A DNA stretch of 64,000 nt from assembly GCF_963678635.1 (NCBI RefSeq), contig NC_087070.1, forward strand, positions 25,288,007 to 25,352,006, in the 5' to 3' direction. This document shows positions 9,170 through 17,169 of this stretch, piece by piece. The notes under the pieces were generated by a model that was not told where the DNA came from, did no database searches, and saw only the letters and a program-made list of their open reading frames with translations. The translations under genes were made by a program, and so were the position numbers. The stretch is from Symsagittifera roscoffensis (Eukaryota > Xenacoelomorpha > Acoela > Convolutidae). How positions within the stretch are numbered: position 1 is the first letter of the stretch; every line of letters starts with the position of its first letter.

Positions 9170-10190
9170 GCGGTTGTGTTCTGGGAGGAGGAGCAGTCCC
9201 TAGCCTCTCTCTTACGTTTGAGCTCGGAGCTATGGGTGCAGCTGTAGCCGTCTCCCTTGCCAAGGGCCCTAGGCGGTTGACGAGGGATTCGGGCACGCTT
9301 GCCCTTATTCTATTTCCACCGGTCGAGCTGGTCCAAGCCAGAGATTTGGTCGCCCTTGACTCCTGCTCCACTTCCCTCAACTGCCTCTGAAATACGTCAT
9401 TGATCCAGTGTCTCCCTTGTTGGGTGTTGAAATGTATTCCATCTCTGGTAAGCGCGATGTGATCAATCATGCGCAACATGTTCTCGAGATGCAGAAGTCG
9501 CAGCTCGCCAGGTTTGTTTCTCACCAGACTGCGGATCATTTCGTTCCACCGTGTCACGTTGCCATTCATAAAGTCTGCCACTGTGGTGCCCACCATCGGG
9601 TTCTGTGGTATCGTGCACAGCACCACAAGCCTGGGCCTATATTTCACCTTTAGTTCGTTCAGGAGGCATACCAATAGAGGCTTCCACTTGGTCTCCGGAG
9701 TCACTGGGGCTCTCAAAACGTCGTTGGTTCCCAGCATTATTACCAGCGTATCCAGGTGATCTTCGCTGTGGAATTCCATCATCTTGATGACCTGAGCCAC
9801 TGAGGCTCCTCCAAAGGACAGAGTGGTAGTCTGACCATAGACGAAGATCTCATTCAGATCCCTCACCAAACCGTCTCCTTTGATCAAGTGGCGACTCCCA
9901 GGGGGAATCACCTGGTTGCTCGTAGCGGGGTTCCAGCTCATGTCATTGAGGCAGGCTCGAGGATGCTCCGCGGCGACTTGCGTGAACTGGTGACGTGCCA
10001 TCAGATTCTTCCTTATGTCTACCACGCGGGACTTTTGAAAGGTTCCGCCGTGCGCAGTCCCCGAGGACGCTACCATGTGGGGTGCTCGCTCCGAACTATT
10101 GGATGAATGATCACGACGTTGGGAAGGGACGATCCAACCCAATGTCCGCCCAGTGGTTCTGTTACTCTCATCCATTGTTGCTCTGGCCAC
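9045..10190 (-). CDS. SGNH/GDSL-type hydrolase domain of the accessory protein
   Basis: Within this 381-residue frame, residues about 100-275 form an SGNH-hydrolase domain: block I GDGLVRD (105-111), a glycine block SFGGASV (125-131), block III LGTND (153-157) and block V RDGIH (249-253) with the catalytic D-x-x-H. In the family these enzymes hydrolyse esters with a Ser-Asp-His triad. Here the nucleophile serine of GDS is glycine, whereas copy 2 keeps GDSLIRD, so copy 1 has lost the active site by mutation. The first codon shown is GTG and the frame runs on upstream, so this is not a true start. A Pro/Arg-rich tail (about 280-381) follows. SGNH esterases are known in ORF1 of CR1-type LINEs; finding one after integrase in an LTR element is unusual. 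Confidence 0.8.
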   Translation of the reverse strand: MARATMDESNRTTGRTLGWIVPSQRRDHSSNSSERAPHMVASSGTAHGGTFQKSRVVDIRKNLMARHQFTQVAAEHPRACLNDMSWNPATSNQVIPPGSRHLIKGDGLVRDLNEIFVYGQTTTLSFGGASVAQVIKMMEFHSEDHLDTLVIMLGTNDVLRAPVTPETKWKPLLVCLLNELKVKYRPRLVVLCTIPQNPMVGTTVADFMNGNVTRWNEMIRSLVRNKPGELRLLHLENMLRMIDHIALTRDGIHFNTQQGRHWINDVFQRQLREVEQESRATKSLAWTSSTGGNRIRASVPESLVNRLGPLARETATAAPIAPSSNVRERLGTAPPPRTQPLESRLGRSVDQNRKNSQTVSRRNDPPATENPVYKQLLPIPI

Positions 10191-10301
10191 TTGATTGAAT
10201 TATTCTTGGAACTGAGGAGCGAGATAGGTGTCAGAAGCGTCTGGTATCGTGTTCCTCTGACTGGGAGCAGACTGTTGTGTCTGCTGAGAAGCCTCGGGCC
10301 C

Positions 10302-11054
10302 TCACCGTGTACACAGCTCCTGTACTCTTGTCTTGGGGCGTGTGTCGCTGGATCCCTCCGAGGCCTTCATTGTCGTCAGAACTTCTTGTGACACTTGGCT
10401 CACCTTTGCCTTATACAGCTCCTTCAGGTGCTTTATTTCATCCTCCTTGTAGGCCACCTGCAGATCTTCGTACTTCTTTTTCCATTCGTCTCTTTCTCGA
10501 GCTATCGCCCTATGCTCCTGGAGTTTGGCACACAGCTCACTCTGATCTCTCTCTTTCTTCTCCAACGTCTCAATCGTCTCCAACGTCTGGATTTCTATTT
10601 CGCTCACCCTCACTCTCTTCGGAGGAGGAGCAGCTGTTGGAGAGTCGACCGAATGTGACGCGCCTGGCCCATCAGAATGTCTTTTTGCTCCAATGAGCGG
10701 CTGCGCAGGTCGGACCGGCAAGGGCATCTCACCTAGCCGGTGGTCCCTCTGTTCACCTAGTCCTGGCTCACGAGCCAGGTCGTGGCCAGACATTTCTCCC
10801 CGCCGCCATCTCATCAGTCGGTTTCGACCTCTCTCGGCGGTCCCGGACTCACCGAAGGCCAACATCAACACGACTTCTGTAGGGCGATTCCCTCGACCCT
10901 CTCGTCCTAACGCATTGAGGAGCGCGACCACAAACATCGCCAGCCCCGGGTCTTCTGGTATAAAGTCACAATCGATCAGCCGCTGATAGATCTCGTCTAG
11001 AGTCGCTCCTAGACTCGCTCAGAGGAATTCCATTAGTTGATTCGTATCACCCAT
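10302..11054 (-). pseudogene. Accessory ORF, N-terminal coiled-coil segment
   Basis: The frame begins at an ATG at 11054 (MGDTNQLMEFL), is interrupted by TGA at about codon 12 where copy 2 has TCA, and then runs to a TGA at 10302. It is in the same frame as the SGNH segment. An N-terminal helical part (LDEIYQRLI, then FVVALLNALG) is followed by an arginine-rich stretch, a nuclear-localisation-like PPPKRVRV and a charged heptad-rich coiled coil (about 40 residues from EIEIQTLETIETLEKK). Copy 2 reads through the 10302-10190 gap without a stop (50928-51155), so coiled coil and SGNH were one protein. The coiled coil suggests oligomerisation. Confidence 0.65.
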
Positions 11055-11522
11055 TTCTTATCGCGTTGATTCTTGTTGTCGTGTAGTTTCTTCCGGTTCG
11101 TTTGATTCAATGAAATCAATAAACAATTTCTGATCAATCAAGATCTAAAAAACAAGTCGCGTCTTAAAACCATCATTTTTGGATAAAACATCATTCAACT
11201 CTTTAAAACTCTTCATTGAAATTGTCTTCTCAATTCTGATTTTAAAAATTTAGCACCAAGGTGGATCGTCCACCTGTATCTTTGTCAGGGTAGCACAGAT
11301 GAGCGCTGTTACCTTGGTTACCTGGAGTATTCTACGTCTTTTATGACACAAAACATAAAACATATCATAACAATAACATAACACATAAACATCACACATC
11401 TATACTATCACATAAAAACATAATCCCTAATATTGTACCTAAAACCTAATCCTAATCTAAAACTTGACACTAATTTTTATCAAGTGAACTTAATAAAAAC
11501 CACTTATCGCCAAATGCAATTC
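11055..11522 (-). other. Junction between Pol/macro ORF and accessory ORF
   Basis: About 470 bp without a gene, AT-rich, with many ACATAA-type steps at 11.34-11.41 kb. A perfect 15-bp palindrome, GGTGGATCGTCCACC, lies at 11260-11274. About 90-100 bp before the accessory ATG the element strand reads TTGTTTTTTAG then ATC, which resembles a 3' splice site. Copy 2 has CTGTCTCTTAG-ATC at the matching place. A spliced subgenomic mRNA for the accessory ORF is therefore possible, as in errantivirus-like env expression. Confidence 0.35.
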
Positions 11523-12602
11523 CTAGCATATGCTCAGATAGTTTTGTTTATGTAAGTAAACCTCTTTGTCAGTTTCTGAAAACATCACATGTACAAGTGA
11601 GTACAACTCTCTCGGATGTAGCTTTCCCCTATTAGGATCATATACTGGTAACGAGAGAGAGGTCACTCCTCTCTCAACCAAAAAATCCCTAAGTCGAGTC
11701 AAGGCCAATACCAAGCTCTCTGGATCTACGTGTTGCCTATCAGTGGCCTTGGTTACCAGTAAACACAAATATTTCCCTGGTATCTGTGATGCAACAGGGG
11801 GCAGCGCTATCATCCCTCCCACACCAGGCCTCTGTTTCCATAAAAATTCGATGTTTTTATACTCTATTTTGAAATCAGCTGCTAGTGCTGTTTTGAAGCT
11901 TACGTCCGCGGTTATCGCTATAGCGCACGTGCGTTCCGTGAGTATGAAATCGCTGTCCGTTATGACGATATTGTTTGAATAATGGTTCAGTAGGTCAAAA
12001 TACGATTCAAAAATTCGTCCAAAAGGTGGTTTTTTAGCATTCTCGCCCTCTGTCTCTAGTTCTCCGGTTTTGCTTGCCGATTTCAATTTTTTTATTATCA
12101 GATTTTTGGTGTGGGTGAGTCCTACCCCCACTCCCTGGACAAAAATATCCATCGACGTCCCCGTCGATCGCCCAAAGTCTAGGAGATTGAGGTTGGATTG
12201 TGGAACACGTAGAGGACCATCTGGAGCGACCCTGTTGGACTCGGTATTGTCATGACTGACGTATTCTATGCCGTCTTTATCGACGTCCTGAATCGTCAGG
12301 ATCGTCTCTTTTGGATCTGTCGGCAGATCATGGAGCCATTCGAGCACCCTCAAGTTCGTCAATTCTTGCTCATGAGTCTGTTCCGCTTCTGGTTCGAACT
12401 CCATTTCCGGTTCTGATCGATCGTCGATCCAATCCTGATCCATGTCATTCACCAGGTAGATTTCTTCTAGCACCGCCACTTCGTCCAGTCCTACCAGCGA
12501 GTCCATCATATCACTTACAACTATCCTGTCTACGACGAAATCCTCGCCGTACGGATTGTATTTCTTCTTGTTTTTTCCTCTCTTGCTCTGGCGTGTTTCC
12601 AT
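11523..12602 (-). CDS. Divergent macro domain, likely C-terminus of Pol
   Basis: A 359-residue frame. Residues 1-200 are acidic and poorly ordered after a basic start (METRQSKRGKNKKK). Residues about 215-350 match the macro fold of the OARD1/TARG1 type: DSDFI (strand and first loop), CAIAITADVSFKTALAADFK, IEFLWKQRPGVGG, KYLCLLVTKATD, LVLALTRLRDFL-x-x-x-GV-x-SLSLP and a last helix LYSLVHVMF. Macro domains bind ADP-ribose or remove it from proteins. The glycine-rich loop and the GCGLD-like catalytic loop of OARD1 are replaced (KTALA; VYDPNRGKL), so enzyme activity is doubtful. The frame is the same as integrase upstream, separated by a single TAG at 12669. The peptide between them is conserved in copy 2, where the TAG position reads GAG, so the macro domain appears to be fused to Pol. 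Confidence 0.72.
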   Translation of the reverse strand: METRQSKRGKNKKKYNPYGEDFVVDRIVVSDMMDSLVGLDEVAVLEEIYLVNDMDQDWIDDRSEPEMEFEPEAEQTHEQELTNLRVLEWLHDLPTDPKETILTIQDVDKDGIEYVSHDNTESNRVAPDGPLRVPQSNLNLLDFGRSTGTSMDIFVQGVGVGLTHTKNLIIKKLKSASKTGELETEGENAKKPPFGRIFESYFDLLNHYSNNIVITDSDFILTERTCAIAITADVSFKTALAADFKIEYKNIEFLWKQRPGVGGMIALPPVASQIPGKYLCLLVTKATDRQHVDPESLVLALTRLRDFLVERGVTSLSLPVYDPNRGKLHPRELYSLVHVMFSETDKEVYLHKQNYLSIC

Positions 12603-12668
12603 GGTGAGAGGAAAGTCAGGCTGTATTCCTTTGTCAATTTCGATTTGTTCCGGGCAGTCCCAGTCTTC

Positions 12669-13901
12669 CTATGCATAAGGTAGAGTTTCATCGTCCACCT
12701 CTACTCGCTCGGTCAACTCCAGATCCAGTGGTGGGTCGCAATCGTCCACCACCTCATTCCCGTTGTTTTTGTCGCAAGTACCCCTTTCATTCACCTCACA
12801 AGCAGGATCCACTATCAAATAATTTCCCTCTTGCATGTCCGCTGGGATGCACCAGTCCTCTGACGAGGCATTGTGTGGTTTGATATTTTTGTAATGAGCT
12901 GCTCTTCCAGTGCTTAATCGATAAAAGCGACCTCCTTGGTGCACCTCTGTTATCTGAAACGGACCACGCCATTTCTTTAATAATTTCTTGGTTCCTTTTG
13001 GTGGAACCCCTTCCTGGAACACCCAAACGTAGTCGCCAACTGAGTAGGCTTTTGCATCGGCTGTCCTTTTATCAAACCTCCTTTTTTGTCTAATTTGCGC
13101 CTGTTGCGTGTTCCTCCTGCATAAGTCATTGAGGTCCTGCTGTCGTCTAATAACATCCCGCACGTACGTTTGCGGTGCTGTTCTCTTCCCCTCATATTTA
13201 GGGTAGAAAAACGTCAACGGAAGCGCTTTTTCGTGACCCGTTAGCATCATGTGCGGACTTATTCCCGTGGTGGAATGCTCCGTGCTGTTGTAAGCACCCA
13301 TCACTTGCGGCAAGTGCTTGTCCCAGTCATCCATGTAGCGTGAGCAATAGACTCTCAGCATGGATACCAGTGTGCGATTTTGCCTCTCGACTAGGCCATT
13401 CGTTTGCGGGTGATAAGTGGTCGAGTGGGCCTGCGCTACCTGCGACCTTTTCATTAACTCCTTCGTGAGATCACCCACGAATGCTTTGCCATTGTCCGAT
13501 TGGCACGTGATGGGGCAGCCATGCCTCGCTATCCACACATTTATCAAATGATCGCATGTTTCTTCCGCCGATGCTGTCATGCAGGGTGCTGCCTCCGCAT
13601 ACTTCGTAAAATGGTCGATCATTACCAGCACCTGATTATAGCCCGTTACTGTCATGCAGATATTCTGATGATCAATTTGCACCACTTCTTTAAATCCCGA
13701 CGACTCTATTGACTGTAGGGGGAACCTTAGTTTCCTGGGATCCTTCGCCTGCTGACATGACAGGCACGCGGCGATCCACTTCTCACAAGCCTTCTTCAAT
13801 CCCGGCCATTCGAATCGTTTCTGTATCCTGTTGTACACTTTGTCCACGCCTTGATGGCCTATCTGATCATGTGAGCGAAAGAGCAATTCGGTCTGGTACA
13901 A
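12669..13901 (-). CDS. Integrase (Ty3/gypsy type)
   Basis: The domain inserts the cDNA into the genome. The HHCC zinc-binding module is H11/H16 with C46/C49, preceding the core with D77 (QIDHQN), D136 (QSDNGKAF) and E172 (GLVERQNR), which gives the D-D-35-E spacing. Typical Ty3 landmarks TTYHPQTNGLVERQNR and MLTGHEKALPL-like segments are present. The C-terminal part has the SH3-like GPFQITEV-x-x-GGRFYRLS block. All catalytic residues are intact. The frame enters from upstream through a TAG at 13902 in place of a sense codon, so residue 1 is not a natural start. A TAG at 12669 separates it from the macro domain. Confidence 0.92.
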   Translation of the reverse strand: MYQTELLFRSHDQIGHQGVDKVYNRIQKRFEWPGLKKACEKWIAACLSCQQAKDPRKLRFPLQSIESSGFKEVVQIDHQNICMTVTGYNQVLVMIDHFTKYAEAAPCMTASAEETCDHLINVWIARHGCPITCQSDNGKAFVGDLTKELMKRSQVAQAHSTTYHPQTNGLVERQNRTLVSMLRVYCSRYMDDWDKHLPQVMGAYNSTEHSTTGISPHMMLTGHEKALPLTFFYPKYEGKRTAPQTYVRDVIRRQQDLNDLCRRNTQQAQIRQKRRFDKRTADAKAYSVGDYVWVFQEGVPPKGTKKLLKKWRGPFQITEVHQGGRFYRLSTGRAAHYKNIKPHNASSEDWCIPADMQEGNYLIVDPACEVNERGTCDKNNGNEVVDDCDPPLDLELTERVEVDDETLPYA

Positions 13902-14204
13902 CTATGGTAACACTATCGAATTGTATTTATAAAGGACCTTGTCCCCCTCTTTACGTTTACAAGCTACGATTCCGTCCTTGTTCAGGTACAATAAGTCTTT
14001 TCTCTTCAGGTAGAATTGCTTCAAGATCTTGTAGCTGTCTTCTTTCAGGTCTCCCTTGTCATGTGCTCCATTCTCGATCCATCTCTTCAGACTGCTCGTC
14101 ATTCTATCATTTCCTTGAGCCCTTAGGATATCCGACAGCCTGTACCTGGCTTTCAAATACGTCTTTACCACGTTCATTTGCCCACTCAATATCAGCATGA
14201 GCAT
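13902..14204 (-). pseudogene. Pol segment just upstream of integrase
   Basis: About 100 residues in the integrase frame (RYRLSDILRAQGNDRM, then SSLKRWIENGAHDKG, LKQFYLKRKDLLYLNKDGIV and RKEGDKVLYKYNSIVLP). This is the charged linker that precedes the HHCC module in Ty3-type Pol. It is separated from integrase by one TAG and overlaps the spacer ORF (14107-15276) in another frame. A one-base shift near 14.15 kb probably joins the two. Confidence 0.7.
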
Positions 14205-15276
14205 TGTCCATCAACTTGACACACCATATCTTTTTCAACGGCGTCGCTTCCTGCACAGATGGTTCCAGATTGGTACGGACGACCGTACCATGTGGCAGCA
14301 ATCTGGTTGGGCGTTTCGAAACTGCTATCAGCTCGAGCTCATCTGCGGCATTATCTACCACAGTGCCCTCTTCATCTGAGGTGTACCTGTCCCTGTCTGG
14401 ATCCTGTAGCAATTCTCGGTCCAGCCCGCGCTGCTTCCAGTCTACCACCAAGGAGTGGATTGCGATCTCCGACATATCGGAATTGGAAGTTGTTTCAGAT
14501 GTGTTGTCCCAGGACTGGGGCCTCGAGTCAACACTTGAGCCGACTGATTCCCCAACATCATATTCCAAGTTGTCTGAGATGTTTCTCGACTCCCCGTACA
14601 AAACTCTGTCCATTAGTTGCTTTGAATCCGACTCCCCGGACAAAATTCTGCCCCTAGGTGGTCTCGTCAACCTCTCCCTGGACAAGTCGTCCTGCACGGG
14701 CTCAAAGGTGTCTGACTCCTCAGACAAGTCGTCCTTGACGGGCTCGAAGGTATCAGACTCCCCGGACATTGTCTCGTCCCCGGACGAACAATCTGGGCTC
14801 GGCTCGTATTCTTCTCTTGCATCCGTGAAACGCACTTTCCTCGCGAACCTAGATCTCGACTTTATCCTGACTTCCTCAGTGGCTTGGGTCTGATTCAATG
14901 TGCCATGTTCAGTGAACGAAGTTCTCAACAAGACCTCCTTCGGCATCGAGCTCACCAGCTGGTTGACTATCGACCTGCAATCCCGTTCAACACCTCGGCT
15001 GCGAATGGACACTGGCCTCTTCTCTGTTCTCTCAATGACAGTCAACCGCTGCATGGTCTCCATCCACTCACGATCATGCCTATCCACTTCCCTGTCCAAC
15101 AAATCACGGAGCTTCCCCATGACGTCCGGCGCCACACTCACCGTCCTGTTCAATAGAGCCATGCTGTTTATACCCAGCCTTGTAAGTTCTTGATGTACCA
15201 AATTGGATCGGACTAGCAAATCTAACGGAACGGGCTCGCCTTTGGCTAAAACCTTTATCTCCGCGGCCGTCTCCAC
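14107..15276 (-). CDS. Pol spacer between RNase H and integrase, with acidic repeats
   Basis: About 390 residues lying between RNase H and integrase, where most Ty3 elements have a short tether. The frame continues upstream of the ATG at 15276 (FLDKETY, PPLTRWLDKSGHPIPGHP), so the ATG is not a real start. Residues about 160-240 hold four or five imperfect 14-16-residue repeats built on SGESDTFEPV-x-DDL, rich in Ser, Glu and Asp. A conserved block (KRPTRLLPHGTVVRTNLEPS) near the end recurs in copy 2 (54691-54924). I recognise no enzyme domain. The acidic repeats could be a chromatin or host-factor binding tract, but this is inference. Confidence 0.7.
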   Translation of the reverse strand: METAAEIKVLAKGEPVPLDLLVRSNLVHQELTRLGINSMALLNRTVSVAPDVMGKLRDLLDREVDRHDREWMETMQRLTVIERTEKRPVSIRSRGVERDCRSIVNQLVSSMPKEVLLRTSFTEHGTLNQTQATEEVRIKSRSRFARKVRFTDAREEYEPSPDCSSGDETMSGESDTFEPVKDDLSEESDTFEPVQDDLSRERLTRPPRGRILSGESDSKQLMDRVLYGESRNISDNLEYDVGESVGSSVDSRPQSWDNTSETTSNSDMSEIAIHSLVVDWKQRGLDRELLQDPDRDRYTSDEEGTVVDNAADELELIAVSKRPTRLLPHGTVVRTNLEPSVQEATPLKKIWCVKLMDNAHADIEWANERGKDVFESQVQAVGYPKGSRK

Positions 15277-15317
15277 GGGAAGGTCAGGGTGTCCGGGTAT
15301 AGGATGCCCTGACTTGT

Positions 15318-15824
15318 CTAACCACCTAGTAAGTGGCGGTTTGTCGTAGGTTTCCTTGTCCAGAAATTAAAACCCGTCCTTGATTTCCGGTTGGTAGCCT
15401 GCTTCTCCTCGAGGCGCTCATAGAATTCTGTCTGTTTACTGAGGCTATCTGCGTTCTGGTGCTTGTCACGGGTGCGGTGCTTTATGATCATGTGGTATCC
15501 ATCCAGGCGCACGATCCAACGACCATTATAACTTTGGTCCATCGAATAGGTTTTCAGCCAGGCAAGGGCACGATTATTTATGCGTAACTTGAAGGGAGCA
15601 CTCCCCAAGTAGGCCCTGTATTTTTCCACGAAAGTGATCACCGCGAACATCTCCGCTTTTGGTGCGCTGTACTTCATCTCAGTATCACTCAGGACTTTAC
15701 TCCCGTAGGCTATCGGACGAAGAACCGTTCTCCCGTTCCACTCCTGCTCCTGGTGAAGTATGCCCGATATCGCAACCACTGATGCATCCGTGTCCAGCAC
15801 GAACATCCCCTTCTCTGTTGGCAT
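15318..15824 (-). CDS. RNase H domain of Pol
   Basis: The domain degrades RNA in the RNA-DNA hybrid during reverse transcription. It begins VLDTDASVVAISGILHQEQ (first catalytic Asp), continues with ...ILRPIAYGSKVLSDTEMKYS-like and EMFAVITFVEKYRAYL (catalytic Glu), LRINNRALAWL and RDKHQNADSLSK (last Asp). The Asp usual in RTDH-x-AL is Asn in copy 1, while copy 2 has RVDNQALA. It is in frame with RT, separated by three TGA codons between 16065 and about 15840. The end is frameshifted near 15.4 kb. Confidence 0.88.
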   Translation of the reverse strand: MPTEKGMFVLDTDASVVAISGILHQEQEWNGRTVLRPIAYGSKVLSDTEMKYSAPKAEMFAVITFVEKYRAYLGSAPFKLRINNRALAWLKTYSMDQSYNGRWIVRLDGYHMIIKHRTRDKHQNADSLSKQTEFYERLEEKQATNRKSRTGFNFWTRKPTTNRHLLGG

Positions 15825-16064
15825 GCCGAGGACCGGTGCCTCTCAAAGTTCACGTTTGATGTTCTCAAATGAAACTTGTGCCTCATCAGTCCAAGTGAAC
15901 TTTTTGCCCTTGTTTCTCATCAACCGCTGCATGGGGTATATTTTGTCAGCATACCCCTTGATGAAATCTCAATAATAATTAGCAAATCCCAAAAAACTCA
16001 TCAGCTGTGTATCTGTTTTAGGTGCCTTCCAGGTCAACACCGCTTCAACCGCTTCAGGATCTGG

Positions 16065-16679
16065 TCACACTCCATGTTTATCCACCAGGCGGCCCAGATA
16101 CTTAATGGAATCTCTGAGGATTTCACACTTAGAGGGTTTACATTTCAGACCCGCCTGCTTCATGCAAGAAAACACCTCATCCAACCTCCCTATGTGGTCT
16201 TCTAAGGTTGGTGTTGCAATCACGACATCATCGACATAACACATGATGAGATTCCCGTATTTCTTAGTGACGCTCGTGAGTGCCTGGGCCATCAGTCGCT
16301 GGAATGTGGCCGTCGCGTTGCACAATCCGAACCGCATCCTCTTCCACTGGAACAATCCCAGCTCGCACGCGAAGCCTGTTTTTTCTCGATCTTGCTTTCG
16401 GAGTGGCACTTGCCAGAACGCAGAGCCCAAATCTAACGTCGTGAAGAACTTCGCGTCTCCCAGCTTGGATAGGATCTCATCGATGCGGGGAATCGGGTAT
16501 GCGTCCTTTAGAGTCACTGCGTTCAGATAACGGAAATCACAACCAAATCTGAGTTGTCCCCCTTTCTTTTTCGCCATGACCACGCCACAAGCCCACGGGG
16601 ACTTCGACGGCTCGATCATGTCATACTCCATTAACATCTCGATTTCCTTCATACACGCTTCTGACTTGTGAGGGGTCAT
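16065..16679 (-). CDS. Reverse transcriptase domain of Pol
   Basis: A Ty3-type RT: KKKGGQLRFGCDFRYLN, DAYPIPRIDEILSKLG, motif A TTLDLGSAFWQVPL, the MRFGLCNATATFQRLM block and motif C CYVDDVVIAT are all present and intact. It ends in an in-frame TGA at 16065. The next in-frame residues (EAVEAVLTWKAP, FLGFANYY) show that the thumb/connection continues through this TGA and a second one. A one-base frameshift near 16.79 kb joins it to the segment at 16765-17163. Confidence 0.95.
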   Translation of the reverse strand: MTPHKSEACMKEIEMLMEYDMIEPSKSPWACGVVMAKKKGGQLRFGCDFRYLNAVTLKDAYPIPRIDEILSKLGDAKFFTTLDLGSAFWQVPLRKQDREKTGFACELGLFQWKRMRFGLCNATATFQRLMAQALTSVTKKYGNLIMCYVDDVVIATPTLEDHIGRLDEVFSCMKQAGLKCKPSKCEILRDSIKYLGRLVDKHGV

Positions 16680-16764
16680 TCTCCTCGCCCCTTCCCTATG
16701 AGGTACCGAGCACTCTTCTATCTCAATCTCATGTTCTACAAAATTACAGCAACCTATATCGGCC

Positions 16765-17163
16765 TTATGTTTCGAAAAAACGTCTGCGTTCGTTCTGACT
16801 TAGCACCGCCCTGAGCGAATCTAGTTCCTTGTCTGATATTTTACCCTTCAAATGTTCTATCTCAGGTAGGACCGGTTTATTCGCTGCTAACTCTGTTTCT
16901 GTCGGCCTCTCGGGAAAGTTGGAACAACTAGACAACCCATCATCTGTTTCCGACTTCACTGAAAACAATTTCCTAGAAGATTTCAATTCATTTACTCTCT
17001 TCATTATACATTCTTGGTTCGCATGCAATGGACATTTAGTTACATCAAACTTTTTCAAGTTCTCCACACTCTGAAGGTCTGTGTTCAGAGGCAAAGCATA
17101 GCCAAATTTCTTTCCCCTCTGTATTGTCACTGTTGTTGCTTTTGTGTTCCACAACACACTCAC
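16765..17163 (-). pseudogene. Pol segment between protease and RT
   Basis: Linker following the protease (VLWNTKATTVTIQRGKKFG, then a segment ending LDSLRAVLSQNE). It is in frame with the protease ORF, from which it is separated by a single TGA at 17170. At its 3' end a one-base slip diverts the frame; the other frame reads ADVFSKHKADIGCC, the typical block leading into Ty3 RT. The stop is more likely decay than programmed readthrough. Confidence 0.7.
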
Positions 17164-17169
17164 ACACAG

